Shown here: positions 1 through 8,922 of the stretch, piece after piece | Numbering within the stretch: the first letter of the stretch is position 1 | Layout of the letters: the number at the start of each line of letters is the position of its first letter | NCBI GenBank assembly: GCA_934457145.1 | Contig: CAKSHP010000005.1 | Coordinates: 36,072 to 100,071, forward strand | Reading direction: 5' to 3' | Origin: an uncultured Clostridia bacterium | GTDB taxonomy: Bacteria > Bacillota > Clostridia > UBA1381 > UMGS1253 | DNA: 64,000 bases | Notes under the pieces: model-generated | Seen by the model: only the letters and a program-made list of their open reading frames with translations | The model's database searches: none | Told to the model about the DNA's origin: nothing | Translations under genes and position numbers: made by a program

Positions 1-3000
1 AAAGAAGGTTCGCTTCATCAAAATATTTATGCATTTAACAACCGCCGTCAAAAAATAAAAGAAGAACTTACCGACGGTGAGTTTGGCAGATTTATATCAG
101 CTGAAAAATTTAACAGCTTAAATGTGAATTTAAGCTATCAGGCAGATGAGTATTTTTCATGCAGTGACGTGCATTACCGTTACTATCCGCAAACTCATAC
201 ATATAACGGCGAAACATACGGCAGAGGCGTTTATAATTATCAGGCTGCCGGACACATTTTAGAATATGAATCGATATATAATGAAAATGATATGCGAAGT
301 ATTGAGGCGGCAACCGCTCCGTATGATGAAGTGTATAACAGAGTGGATGAGATGCTGTATTTAAAATACACAACCAAAGCCGGCAAAGTGTTTTACGAAA
401 AAATAAATATGCAGGAGGAACTAAAGAGGCAAAGGGAATTTACCGAATACACATATCACCCGACCTACCGCCTCTTAACGCACACGTTGAAAAAGCATGA
501 GCTTGACGATAATGGCGATCCCTTTGAAAGCAGCACAACATATAACTCAAAAGGCGATATACTTTCTCACACGGATTTTTATAAAAATACTGTAACATAC
601 ACATATCCGGAGCAAAACAATAAAGGTATACCGCTGAGCGAAACATATTCGTATAACGGCGTTTCGGATACAACAACCGTTACAAATACCCTCTTATACA
701 CAGAGGGCGGAGCAGCATATATATCAAGTACGCAGACTGCATATAATGACGGATATGTGAACAAACAGGATTATACATATGTTTTTAACACGCATATAGA
801 TCCGATTATACAAACTGCGTATTACGAGGGAACATCTCAGCGCTTGGGATTTTACAAAAAAACAAGCGGATTTACCACCGTGATTGGAGACGAGCTGTGC
901 GTAACAACGAGGGTACATTCGTATTATACCGACACAGAATATATACAAACATCAAAAATATATGACTTAAAAACAATGCTTTTAAAAAGCGAAACAGACG
1001 GCGAAAATTTAACAACTTCATATATTTATGATGATGTTTTTTGGAATAAGGTTAAACAAATCACCGAGCCGAGCGGAAAAACAACAAAGTATTTTTATAA
1101 TATCGGTGAGGAAAATTCGTTTGTGACGCTTTTGTGCGATAAATATTACACAAAAGACGTTATGGACGCATTGGGCAGAAGAACCGCCGCATATGACGGC
1201 GAGTACACCGCAGAGGAAGGCTTTAAAACTCCGCATTTAATTAATACATATACCTACAGCGACAATTTAAACAATATCACATGTGTTACAAATGCGCTTT
1301 CGCAAAGCACATATTATTACTATGACGATTTATATAACCGTGCAACGTCAACATTGCAGTATGACGGAAATCAAAATATTATAAACCGCATAGAATATGA
1401 CGACAAAAGCCGCGAAAAAACGGTGTATGATCCCCAAAATTCAAAAATGACATATAAATATGATTGCCGGGGAAATCTTATCAAAAAATACACAACGCTT
1501 TCAAACAATGATATTTGGCAGGAAATCAGCGCATATGACGTGTATAATAACTTAACGTCGCAGACGGACGCTAACGGCAATACCTCAAACTACACATATA
1601 ATTCAAGAAATTTGCTCATTTCCAAAACAGACGCATTAAATAACACAACATTGTACAGCTATACTCACGGCGACAAGCTAAGCTGCGTAAATTATCCTAA
1701 CGGAGCGTATAATTTTTATCATTACGACGGTTTTGAAAACGTGAGAGAATTGGAAAGAAGCGCAGACCGCGGAGATCTTTATACTTATGATAAAGCCGGA
1801 AATCTTAAAAGTGATGATAAATATACGTATGTGTATATGTATGAAGTTGAGGGCGAACCGGATTCGTATCTTTTAAAATATAAAATTGATTACGGATATC
1901 CGTTACATATCGGCGTGCAGTATGAGTACGACGATTTCGGAAACGTTACAAAAGAATATTATATCCAGGCGTACACAGTAAATTATGAAATGCAAACGCC
2001 GACTGCAATCTACGGTAAAAAGCATATAGAATACACCTACACTTATAACGGACTTTTGGCAAGCGAAACGGTTGTTCCGGACTATCCGGAGGAATTAAGA
2101 ATGGAAAACGCATACACATATGATGCCGCCGGCAATGTTTTATCCGATATAAATGGCACATATACTTATGATAATCTCGGACGTTTATCAACGCACACAT
2201 ATAACGGAAATACAGACAGTTATGTCTATAATAAAGATGGTACGCTTGCAATAATAATGCGTAATGGAAACAATGAATACTTTACCTATGGTGATTTAAA
2301 ACGTCTTTACGCAAAAGGGTATGAAAAAGCTTCAAATGAGTATGTGTACGAAATACTGTACTATGATAAAGTCGGTAATGTAAAAAGCCAAACAAGCGGA
2401 ATTGAAATTTATAATTATGAAACATGGGTTCTGGAAGAAGCACATGATGAAACCGTGAATTATACATATGATGCGCTAAACAGGCTGACCGTGGAGGCTG
2501 CACCTTCAAAAACAACATATTACAGTTATGATAATATGGGGAATATAACTCAGCAAGTGTATGCATACCCTGCAAACACATCTTTTGTTTCAGGACACCG
2601 TTCAAACAGTTATACCTATAATTCGAACGATATAAGCAGTCATTGCAAAATATATACATACAACAGCTATAATGAGTTAAACTCAATAATTGAAAGTGTT
2701 TATTACTGGGCTGATGAAGAGGCGGGAACATATTACGAGGACAGATACAATTATCTATTTGAGTATGACGTAATAGGGAGAATGACAAAAAAGATTTTGG
2801 ACGGCTATGAACAGGAATTCAAATATAACACTGTCGGTCAGCTTATAGAGTATACAGATGAATCCGATAAAAAAACGTATTATTCGTATTACACAAACGG
2901 ACTTCGGGAAAATAAAAATAACATGGTTTCATTTGATTACCATAACAGCGAATATACATATAAGGATTTTTACTATGATCAAAATGGCAGAATAATTTAT

Positions 3001-4041
3001 GAATATCATCCCGAAATTTCTTCAACAAGCGACAATGTGTGGTATAGATGGAACGCTTTTAATCCTGTGTATTCAAGCGCGGCTCCATATGATAATATTG
3101 TTTCAAATCACAGAGGCGATATTGTAAGCAATTTTGAACACTTTATCAATGGTTACGGTGCATACGGGGTAAAAGAGCGCGAAACAAAAGAAAACAGTAT
3201 GTATTTCGGGTTCTGCGGAGAATATACGGACGAGGAAAGCGGTCTTGTATATCTCAGAAACCGATATTACGATCCCGAAATCGGCAGATTTATAACCGAA
3301 GATCCGGCAAAGGATGGCGACAATTGGTATGCATATTGTGCAGGCAACCCGGTAAGTTATATTGATCCGAGCGGGCTTGCACCGACGGTTATGGAAGCGG
3401 CGGAAATGGCGGAACATATTTATAATCATAATAAATATGACGATAAAAATGAAAGAATAGTATCTGGTTGGAGATTGGTAGATGTATATAATGGGCGAGA
3501 AGGTATGAAGATGGGAATTTATATAAAAAACATTGACGATTGGAGAAATCCTTCAGAATATACAATTGCATTTAAAGGAACAACATGGTATAACCTTAAT
3601 GATTGGAAAAATGATGCAGAACAATTATTGTCGCCAAAATCTAAAGATATGTGGGATGCCATAAATTACAGTAAATGCTTTGTTGCTTTTCATTCCCAAG
3701 AAATAACTTTTGTTGGTCATTCGAAAGGTGGAGCTGAAGCGGCATCGGCGGCTGTTGCAACAAATAAAAATGCTATGATATTTAATCCTGCAACATCAAA
3801 TCTTAGAGATTATGGGCTTAATATATCTGGTTATACTTCAAGTATGACAGCATACATTGTTAAAGGAGAAATTGTGAATCATCTAGAGGGGTGGTTTAGT
3901 AAACCTATTGACAAAGTAGTGTATCTTCCACAACAACATGGAGGTCATTGGTATGAGTTTTGGCAGACAAATTTATATCAGAGAATACAAAATCATTCAA
4001 TTAGAGCTGTTAAAGGTGCGTTAAAGGAGGCGGGTTATTGA
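1..4041 (+). CDS. RHS/YD-repeat polymorphic toxin with lipase-like C-terminal tip (5' partial)
   Basis: The reading frame is open at base 1, so the N-terminus is outside the window; 1346 codons are visible. Most of it is Tyr-rich YD repeats (e.g. YTYDAAGNV, YTYDNLGRL) of the RHS barrel that encloses a toxin. The core ends with the RHS hallmark (YLRNRYYDPEIGRFITEDP, then NPVSYIDPSGL) near nt 3250-3375. The last ~220 residues differ: FKGTTW followed by the nucleophile elbow GHSKGG (Ser codon 3721-3723), as in class-3 lipase alpha/beta hydrolases. By family knowledge the tip is a variable toxin released from the shell; a membrane-lipid target is inferred. The next gene overlaps by 4 bp, typical of toxin-immunity pairs. 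Confidence 0.9.
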   Translation, partial: KEGSLHQNIYAFNNRRQKIKEELTDGEFGRFISAEKFNSLNVNLSYQADEYFSCSDVHYRYYPQTHTYNGETYGRGVYNYQAAGHILEYESIYNENDMRSIEAATAPYDEVYNRVDEMLYLKYTTKAGKVFYEKINMQEELKRQREFTEYTYHPTYRLLTHTLKKHELDDNGDPFESSTTYNSKGDILSHTDFYKNTVTYTYPEQNNKGIPLSETYSYNGVSDTTTVTNTLLYTEGGAAYISSTQTAYNDGYVNKQDYTYVFNTHIDPIIQTAYYEGTSQRLGFYKKTSGFTTVIGDELCVTTRVHSYYTDTEYIQTSKIYDLKTMLLKSETDGENLTTSYIYDDVFWNKVKQITEPSGKTTKYFYNIGEENSFVTLLCDKYYTKDVMDALGRRTAAYDGEYTAEEGFKTPHLINTYTYSDNLNNITCVTNALSQSTYYYYDDLYNRATSTLQYDGNQNIINRIEYDDKSREKTVYDPQNSKMTYKYDCRGNLIKKYTTLSNNDIWQEISAYDVYNNLTSQTDANGNTSNYTYNSRNLLISKTDALNNTTLYSYTHGDKLSCVNYPNGAYNFYHYDGFENVRELERSADRGDLYTYDKAGNLKSDDKYTYVYMYEVEGEPDSYLLKYKIDYGYPLHIGVQYEYDDFGNVTKEYYIQAYTVNYEMQTPTAIYGKKHIEYTYTYNGLLASETVVPDYPEELRMENAYTYDAAGNVLSDINGTYTYDNLGRLSTHTYNGNTDSYVYNKDGTLAIIMRNGNNEYFTYGDLKRLYAKGYEKASNEYVYEILYYDKVGNVKSQTSGIEIYNYETWVLEEAHDETVNYTYDALNRLTVEAAPSKTTYYSYDNMGNITQQVYAYPANTSFVSGHRSNSYTYNSNDISSHCKIYTYNSYNELNSIIESVYYWADEEAGTYYEDRYNYLFEYDVIGRMTKKILDGYEQEFKYNTVGQLIEYTDESDKKTYYSYYTNGLRENKNNMVSFDYHNSEYTYKDFYYDQNGRIIYEYHPEISSTSDNVWYRWNAFNPVYSSAAPYDNIVSNHRGDIVSNFEHFINGYGAYGVKERETKENSMYFGFCGEYTDEESGLVYLRNRYYDPEIGRFITEDPAKDGDNWYAYCAGNPVSYIDPSGLAPTVMEAAEMAEHIYNHNKYDDKNERIVSGWRLVDVYNGREGMKMGIYIKNIDDWRNPSEYTIAFKGTTWYNLNDWKNDAEQLLSPKSKDMWDAINYSKCFVAFHSQEITFVGHSKGGAEAASAAVATNKNAMIFNPATSNLRDYGLNISGYTSSMTAYIVKGEIVNHLEGWFSKPIDKVVYLPQQHGGHWYEFWQTNLYQRIQNHSIRAVKGALKEAGY

Positions 4042-4577
4042 TGAAAAGACCAAAAATGATGATTGTAATTGCAATACTGATTGGTATTTTTATTTTAATT
4101 GGTCGTATAATTTGGATATTGTCCTTCGGATTTCTTCCAAATCCGCCGAAACCTCAAATAACGTATGGTGAATTTCCGTTTGAATTGATATATGAAATAA
4201 ACGGAGAAACAAAAACAGTAAATGATGTTTTTGTGTGCGAGTATGGCGGAGTGGCTGTAGATGCAGCAAATGGGAAATTTCGCTGGTGGAAATCTTATTT
4301 GAAAAGCGGAAACACGCGCATTACATTATTAAAAAATGATGAGACGGAAATTTTTTATACCCCCGATATAAACCAGCATGCGGCGCCGGTATATATGGGT
4401 GATACGGAAATTTACCACAGTATTAACGAAGTGTTCCCGAACGCTCTTTATACAAGTGATTTTGAAAACAAACAGGTAAATTCGTATATTATATCAGCAG
4501 ATGAAATGTGGGAGAAATATAAGCTTAAACTTATAAGCTGGAAAATTGAACCTCCGATTAAAAACACTTTTAAATAA
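4038..4577 (+). CDS. Membrane-anchored putative immunity protein
   Basis: This 179-residue protein has one N-terminal transmembrane helix (about residues 6-31) and an outer domain beginning NPPKPQITYGEFPFELIYE. Its ATG overlaps the RHS stop codon (ATGA), so translation is coupled to the toxin gene. Family not recognised by name; a clear paralogue lies at 5925-6536 and shares the NPPKP/GEF/YEINGE segment. Position right after a lipase-tipped RHS toxin, plus membrane anchoring, suggests an immunity protein that blocks the toxin at the envelope. That role is inferred from context only. Confidence 0.7.
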   Translation: MMKRPKMMIVIAILIGIFILIGRIIWILSFGFLPNPPKPQITYGEFPFELIYEINGETKTVNDVFVCEYGGVAVDAANGKFRWWKSYLKSGNTRITLLKNDETEIFYTPDINQHAAPVYMGDTEIYHSINEVFPNALYTSDFENKQVNSYIISADEMWEKYKLKLISWKIEPPIKNTFK

Positions 4578-4601
4578 CCGATAGTTTGCACAAAAGGATA
4601 T

Positions 4602-4638
4602 GCACGGGGCGGCAGGCAAAAACGCCGCCCCGGCAGAG
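4602..4638 (+). repeat. GC-rich hairpin repeat, copy 1 of 4
   Basis: A stem GGGGCGGC (4606-4613) pairs with GCCGCCCC (4624-4631) and is followed by GGCAGAG. The same motif recurs at 5801, 7805 and 8457, each time between the end of one small gene and the start of the next. It is much richer in G+C than its surroundings. Confidence 0.8.
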
Positions 4639-4653
4639 CAAGGGGAGAAAAAG

Positions 4654-5121
4654 ATGAAAAAAATTATATTAATGACACTTGCAGTAATTTTGCTTGCTGC
4701 GGCTGCCGGCGGATATTATATTTACAGAATAACTATTGATACAGAATATGCGGTTAAATTTTCAGAAGTTTTTGACACTTATGATATAAATGAGATTGAC
4801 AAATATTTTGATGAAGACACTTTGTTTATATATGGGCAGAGGCAAAAAACATATAAAGAATTAAGAGACAATATCAAAACTGCCTGTGATAAAAAATGTT
4901 ATAAATTCGGTTCGTACGGACACGGCAATGACAGATTTGAAAACAATCGTCAAACTGTCACACTTATGTTGCATGCCACAATTTATAATGAGGATATTAC
5001 AATGGAAACCCATATGGTATTAAAACGAACGGGGCCGTTTTCATTTAAAATAGAGTCGGTTGATTGCAGCGAAAAGCTGTTGGGAGATTTGTTTTTCGGT
5101 GAAGAGGGAGGAAGATTGTGA
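4654..5121 (+). CDS. Small membrane-anchored protein, possible NTF2-like fold
   Basis: The start is the ATG at 4654, preceded by AGGGGAG; a longer frame from 4600 would translate the hairpin repeat and is unlikely. The 155-residue product has an N-terminal transmembrane/signal segment (about residues 3-24) and a soluble alpha+beta part. The pattern of a helix, then IDKYFDEDTLF, then a long strand-rich end resembles NTF2/SnoaL-like domains; this is a weak impression. It overlaps the following GTG start by 4 bp. It sits in the RHS tail and may be an immunity or accessory gene. Confidence 0.65.
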   Translation: MKKIILMTLAVILLAAAAGGYYIYRITIDTEYAVKFSEVFDTYDINEIDKYFDEDTLFIYGQRQKTYKELRDNIKTACDKKCYKFGSYGHGNDRFENNRQTVTLMLHATIYNEDITMETHMVLKRTGPFSFKIESVDCSEKLLGDLFFGEEGGRL

Positions 5122-5792
5122 AAAAAATAATTACATTTATAATTTTTATATCAGTAATATTGAACACACAGGTGTTTGCAAGCGATAATGTTTTAAAAAA
5201 TCAGGTGGTAGACAAAATTGCCCCGTATGCGCAAAAGGATTCGGAAGAAAAAATACCGAGAAAGGATTGCGTTATTTCAATTGTAAAAGCTATCGGCGCG
5301 AATGAAGATTTAAATGAACAACGAAGACGGGTGGCTTACGAGTCTCCGCCTTTCGGTAGCGAGTATACAATATTTCAAGAGGATTTTGGATATTTGATAG
5401 CGGCTTATTATGATGATATATTGTGCGGAGAGCCGTATTATTACAATTCTGAGCAAATGGGAGTTTTGGTTACGCCGTTTCGCGCAGTGAAAGCAAAGGA
5501 ATGTCTGGCGTTTATGCTAAGATGTTTAAAACCTATGGAAAGTATAGAATGGAATAACACTTTTTAAGACAGCATAGATATCGGACTGATAAATGCAGAA
5601 GAAGCAAAAGCATTCGAAAATCAGAAATATTTAATGGCAAAGGATTTTAGAGTATTGCTTAGCCGTATGCTTGATATGAAACGGTATTTGTATTATACGG
5701 ATGAAGCAAAAAAATCTGTTTGGAGAAATTATATTGAAACAGATGCAGCGGGCAGCATGACATATTTGGAACAGTATCTGAAAAATAATTAA
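5118..5792 (+). pseudogene. Secreted SLH-like protein, interrupted by an in-frame TAA (copy 1)
   Basis: A GTG start overlaps the previous stop. A signal peptide (residues 1-21, ending QVFA) is followed by text resembling S-layer homology repeats: IPRKDCVISIVKAIG, then AKECLAFMLRCL. An in-frame TAA at 5565-5567 ends the product at 149 residues. The same frame then continues without a frameshift for 74 codons (DSIDIGLINAEEAKAF, LMAKDFRVLLSRML, which look like the next SLH repeat) to a TAA at 5790-5792. The intact ancestor was probably ~224 residues. The second copy at 7126 has the identical internal stop. Confidence 0.75.
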
Positions 5793-5800
5793 AATATGCC

Positions 5801-5842
5801 TGCGGGGCGGCGGTTTCGCTTACCGCCGTCCAGGCAGAGGGA
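5801..5842 (+). repeat. GC-rich hairpin repeat, copy 2 of 4
   Basis: The stem GGCGGCGGT pairs imperfectly with ACCGCCGTC across a TTCGCTT loop and is followed by GGCAGAGG. Same element as at 4602. Confidence 0.75.
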
Positions 5843-5924
5843 AAAGCAGATTTGAAAAAACAAGGGCGTGACTGTGAAACGCAAAGATTGATATCCGACT
5901 AAATCGGAAGTGAGGGGTGAGGAC

Positions 5925-6536
5925 ATGAAAAAAGGAAAGTCTTTAAAAATTGCTGCAGTTTTAATATTTTCGGCGTTTGTAATCTGGCTTGGGTGCATAT
6001 ATGTATATGTCGGAACATATATTTTTCCGATTGCGCCTCATTGGGTTACTCAGCTTCCGCCGAATCCTCCGAAACCGAAAATCCGTCACGGTGAGTTTAA
6101 CTTTAATTTGCAATATGAAATAAACGGCGAAAACAGAAATTTAAAAGATACGCTTGTTTGCGATTTTGACGGGTTTGAGGTAACGCAGGTCGGAGGACCG
6201 AAAAACCGTGTCTGGCGATCATATTATGAAAACAAACAGCAAAACGAGCTTTTCACTTTCAGAAATGAACCGTCCGATATTGTGGAAATTGTGCTTGAAA
6301 ATACAGATAATTATAAAATTATTCTCGGTATGCCACAGGCGGCAGAGCTTATGGGAGATATAGAGAGAAAAACGGAAGTTGAAAACGAACCGTGCGTAAA
6401 AGTGTATGACGTAAACGAAAGGTATTACGTTTACCCGGACAGGTGCGATGAAATTTTGTCGGAATGCGGTTTTGAGGTTCTTGAATGGAAATGCGATAAA
6501 CCTATAGAAAATGAGTTTAAGAAAACGTGGTGGTAG
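5925..6536 (+). CDS. Membrane-anchored putative immunity protein, paralogue of 4038-4577
   Basis: The start is the ATG at 5925, preceded by GAGGGGTGAGG; an in-frame GTG at 5910 lies inside the ribosome-binding region. The product has 203 residues, one N-terminal transmembrane helix (about residues 8-30) and an outer domain that aligns with the 4038 protein over NPPKPKIRHGEFNFNLQYEI and a C-terminal W-x(n)-PIENEFK motif. Specific function unknown. Two paralogues behind one RHS toxin fit the usual pattern of duplicated or orphan immunity genes. Confidence 0.7.
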   Translation: MKKGKSLKIAAVLIFSAFVIWLGCIYVYVGTYIFPIAPHWVTQLPPNPPKPKIRHGEFNFNLQYEINGENRNLKDTLVCDFDGFEVTQVGGPKNRVWRSYYENKQQNELFTFRNEPSDIVEIVLENTDNYKIILGMPQAAELMGDIERKTEVENEPCVKVYDVNERYYVYPDRCDEILSECGFEVLEWKCDKPIENEFKKTWW

Positions 6537-6585
6537 ATTGGCGAAAAAATTTTAAAAAGAACGCTCAAACAGATTATGAACGGGG

Positions 6586-7113
6586 GTGATTATTATAAAA
6601 ATATATAAGTATATAATTTTATTTGTAACGATAATAATTATCGATTATATAAAATTTACTTTGCCTTTCGGCAGAGCAAACGCATTTATTATGGCGCTGC
6701 TTTTTGGGGCGGAGGCGCTTTTTACGGCGGCAATGGTTGTTTACGGAATTTTTATGGCTTTAAGACATAAAAAAATATTTTTTATAATATCCTCTGTGTG
6801 TCTGCTTTTAATTTTGTATGTATTTCCGTACACAAAGTTTTATGCCCGGGCAGACATATTTATTCATCAAAACATCAGGCAGCAGGCAATAGATTTTTTA
6901 AAAAGCGATGAGGCAAAAAGCTGTCAAACCTCGGAGAACACGTTTTTACTTCCGATGCGTTTCAGGTTTGCCTCACACAGCGCAAACGCGATAGTGAAAA
7001 AAGATAAAGAAGAAGTTATATTTTATATTCACTGCGGATTTTTTAAAAGAAGCTTAGCGGTATATTCTTATACGGATAAAAAATTGCTGAGAAGTGAAAC
7101 ATTGCAGTGGTAA
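6586..7113 (+). CDS. Integral membrane protein, unknown function
   Basis: About 175 residues with three hydrophobic helices in the first ~95 residues and a soluble C-terminal half. The start is uncertain. The GTG at 6586 lies inside GGGGGTGAT, which itself looks like the Shine-Dalgarno sequence. An ATT or ATA a few bases downstream may be the actual initiator, because no ATG occurs in frame before about residue 36. No family recognised. It lies in the RHS tail between two paralogous genes and may be another immunity candidate. Confidence 0.6.
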   Translation: MIIIKIYKYIILFVTIIIIDYIKFTLPFGRANAFIMALLFGAEALFTAAMVVYGIFMALRHKKIFFIISSVCLLLILYVFPYTKFYARADIFIHQNIRQQAIDFLKSDEAKSCQTSENTFLLPMRFRFASHSANAIVKKDKEEVIFYIHCGFFKRSLAVYSYTDKKLLRSETLQW

Positions 7114-7125
7114 TGGGAGGCAGAA

Positions 7126-7800
7126 ATGAAAAAAATAATTACATTTATAATTTTTATATCAGTAATATTAAACACACAGGTGTTTGCAAGCGATAATGTT
7201 TTAAAAAGTCAGGTGATAGACGAAATTGCCCCGTATACTCAAAAGGATTCGGAAGAAAAAATACCGAGAAAGGATTGCGTTATTTCAATTGTAAAAGCTA
7301 TCGGCGCGAATGAAGATTTAAATGAACAACGAAGACGGGTGGCTTACGAGTCTCCGCCTTTCGGTAGCGAGTATACAATATTTCAAGAGGATTTTGGATA
7401 TTTGATAGCGGCTTATTATGATGATATATTGTGCGGAGAGCCGTATTATTACAATTCTGAGCAAATGGGAGTTTTGGTTACGCCGTTTCGCGCAGTGAAA
7501 GCAAAGGAATGTCTGGCGTTTATGCTAAGATGTTTAAAACCTATGGAAAGTATAGAATGGAATAACACTTTTTAAGACAGCATAGATATCGGACTGATAA
7601 ATGCAGAAGAAGCAAAAGCATTCGAAAATCAGAAATATTTAATGGCAAAGGATTTTAGAGTATTGCTTAGCCGTATGCTTGATATGAAACGGTATTTGTA
7701 TTATACGGATGAAACAGAAAGTTCGGGGTGGAGAACTCATATTGAAACAGATGTATCGGGCAGCATGACATATTTGGAACAGTATCTGAAAAATAATTAA
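7126..7800 (+). pseudogene. Secreted SLH-like protein, interrupted by the same in-frame TAA (copy 2)
   Basis: ATG start after GGGAGGCAG. The first 149 codons differ from the copy at 5118 in only a few residues, and the TAA at 7573-7575 is in exactly the same place. The frame again continues for 74 codons to 7798-7800. The post-stop tail has diverged in a short block (TESSGWRTHIE here, AKKSVWRNYIE in copy 1) but keeps the frame. The shared stop means either that the nonsense mutation predates the duplication or that the two parts are made as a truncated or readthrough product. Confidence 0.75.
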
Positions 7801-7804
7801 AATA

Positions 7805-7850
7805 TGCTGCCGGGGCGACAGGCAAAACCGCCGCCCCGGCAGAGGGAAAA
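7805..7850 (+). repeat. GC-rich hairpin repeat, copy 3 of 4
   Basis: Perfect 9-bp stem GCCGGGGCG (7809-7817) with CGCCCCGGC (7832-7840), followed by AGAGGGAAAAGCAG, the same tail as copy 2. Confidence 0.8.
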
Positions 7851-7929
7851 GCAGATTTGAAAAAACAAGGGCGTGACCGTGAAACGCAAAGATTGATATC
7901 CGACTAAATCGGAATTGAGAGGCGAGGAT

Positions 7930-8454
7930 GTGAAAAAGAATAAAGTATTTGGACTGATTGTTTTGGGTATGATTTTAGCCGGACTATTGGTGTGTTTGAA
8001 CAGGGATATTTTACTTGATCGTTTTTGGAGTAAAATCGAAAGTCAATTAGACTATGAGCGTTCTTTGAAAGTGGGAGATGACTTTAACAAAATTAGCTGG
8101 GGCGATTTGAGTTTTCAAATCAATCACCATAAGTCAGGTAATAATTTGGAATATGTCAGCGTTGTTGATAAAGAAAGCTATATTTTGCTGAAAAACATAT
8201 CTTCATATAAAATCGTGGAAGAAAAATTATATGTTAAGTCAAAGGATGGATATGCAGTGATTGATAAAAATAATTTATGCAGAGTGTGTGTAACAGTGCC
8301 GGATGATGAATTTGTAAATGGCTACACAGTTGATGACGCCGGAAATGAAATACCGATAAGCAGATATATAGAAAATGAAAATGTGATATATTTAAAAAGC
8401 TATAGCGAATTTACAGATGAGGAAAGAAAGGTTTTTGAAAAAATGGAAAAGTAA
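7930..8454 (+). CDS. Single-pass membrane protein, unknown function
   Basis: The start is the GTG at 7930, which matches the ATG position in the duplicated leader at 5925; the TTG at 7915 is upstream of the ribosome binding site. The 174-residue product has one transmembrane helix (about residues 7-24) and a soluble domain with a repeated aromatic/charged strand pattern. No family recognised. It is the last gene of the RHS tail. Its leader is shared with the 5925 gene but the coding part is not, as if the leader were a recombination point for exchanging small genes. Confidence 0.65.
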   Translation: MKKNKVFGLIVLGMILAGLLVCLNRDILLDRFWSKIESQLDYERSLKVGDDFNKISWGDLSFQINHHKSGNNLEYVSVVDKESYILLKNISSYKIVEEKLYVKSKDGYAVIDKNNLCRVCVTVPDDEFVNGYTVDDAGNEIPISRYIENENVIYLKSYSEFTDEERKVFEKMEK

Positions 8455-8456
8455 AC

Positions 8457-8493
8457 TTGCGGGGCGACAGGCAAAACCGCCGCCCCGGCAGAG
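8457..8493 (+). repeat. GC-rich hairpin repeat, copy 4 of 4
   Basis: GCGGGGCG pairs with CGCCCCGGC across a GACAGGCAAAACCG loop and is followed by AGAG. It marks the end of the RHS-associated gene string. Confidence 0.8.
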
Positions 8494-8498
8494 AAAAG

Positions 8499-8545
8499 GA
8501 AAGTCCGGCTGGCTGTTTGGCTTTGCCGGACTTTTCTTCTTTTTT
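8499..8545. terminator. Bidirectional intrinsic terminator
   Basis: The stem AAAGTCCGGC/GCCGGACTTTT is followed by a T-rich run. It separates the RHS tail from the convergent small gene at 8544-8711. Confidence 0.75.
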
Positions 8546-8711
8546 AATGAGGCATCATATCTTTTACCGCTTTTTTCATATCGCTTACCATATATCCGGC
8601 TTTTCTTGCCGCGCGCCTTCTTTGGCGCGGAGTGATAGGATCAAGCGCAAGGGCGACTGCCGCCCCGGCTATTGCTCCTGCAAATGCACCTTTGATAAAT
8701 CCGTAGCTCAT
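8544..8711 (-). CDS. Small YtxH-like glycine-rich protein
   Basis: 55 residues. The ATG at 8711 has AAAGGAG eight bases upstream; an in-frame TTG further upstream would place the start inside that site. The N-terminal glycine/alanine-rich hydrophobic stretch (FIKGAFAGAIAGAAVALAL) followed by a basic segment resembles YtxH-domain envelope or stress proteins. Function not defined. Confidence 0.6.
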   Translation of the reverse strand: MSYGFIKGAFAGAIAGAAVALALDPITPRQRRRAARKAGYMVSDMKKAVKDMMPH

Positions 8712-8850
8712 AAGTTTATCTCCTTTCAAAAATCCGTGTTAAAAAATGCGGGATGAGTTTTTTTGCTGTTTTTATCGGGCGATATTATTATGTGTTTTAA
8801 ATTAAATAAATAAACTTTATTTTAATGCATATTTTCAGATAAAAAAGGAT

Positions 8851-8879
8851 TTGAAATTTTAAAAAAATTATGGTAAAAT
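8851..8879 (+). promoter_or_regulatory. Predicted sigma-A promoter for mazG
   Basis: TTGAAA, 17-bp spacer, TAAAAT, with TG one base before the -10. Transcription would begin ~35 bases before the start codon. Confidence 0.6.
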
Positions 8880-8922
8880 ATTATTGCGGTTTAAAAATAT
8901 TTTTCGGAGATGATACATTAAT

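Larger units (their letters stand above)
5115..5925 (+). repeat. ~800-bp direct repeat, copy 1 (pairs with 7123-7930)
   Basis: Sequence from the start of the SLH-like gene through the hairpin and the leader of the next gene recurs at 7123-7930. The first ~560 bp are nearly identical. A block at about 5700-5750 differs more, and the shared leader (GCAAAGATTGATATCCGACT) is conserved again just before the next start codon. Confidence 0.85.
7123..7930 (+). repeat. ~800-bp direct repeat, copy 2 (pairs with 5115-5925)
   Basis: Second copy of the segment spanning the SLH-like gene, the GC hairpin and the leader of the next small membrane protein gene. The duplication evidently swapped in different downstream genes (5925 versus 7930) behind the same leader. 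Confidence 0.85.

Noticed and set aside
2282..2788. 168-codon open frame on the minus strand
   Set aside because: Shadow of the RHS gene; Cys/His/Tyr-rich composition typical of an antisense frame and no ribosome binding site.
8417..8756. Plus-strand open frames across 8417-8756
   Set aside because: They run through the GC hairpin repeat and a terminator and are antisense to the small YtxH-like gene.
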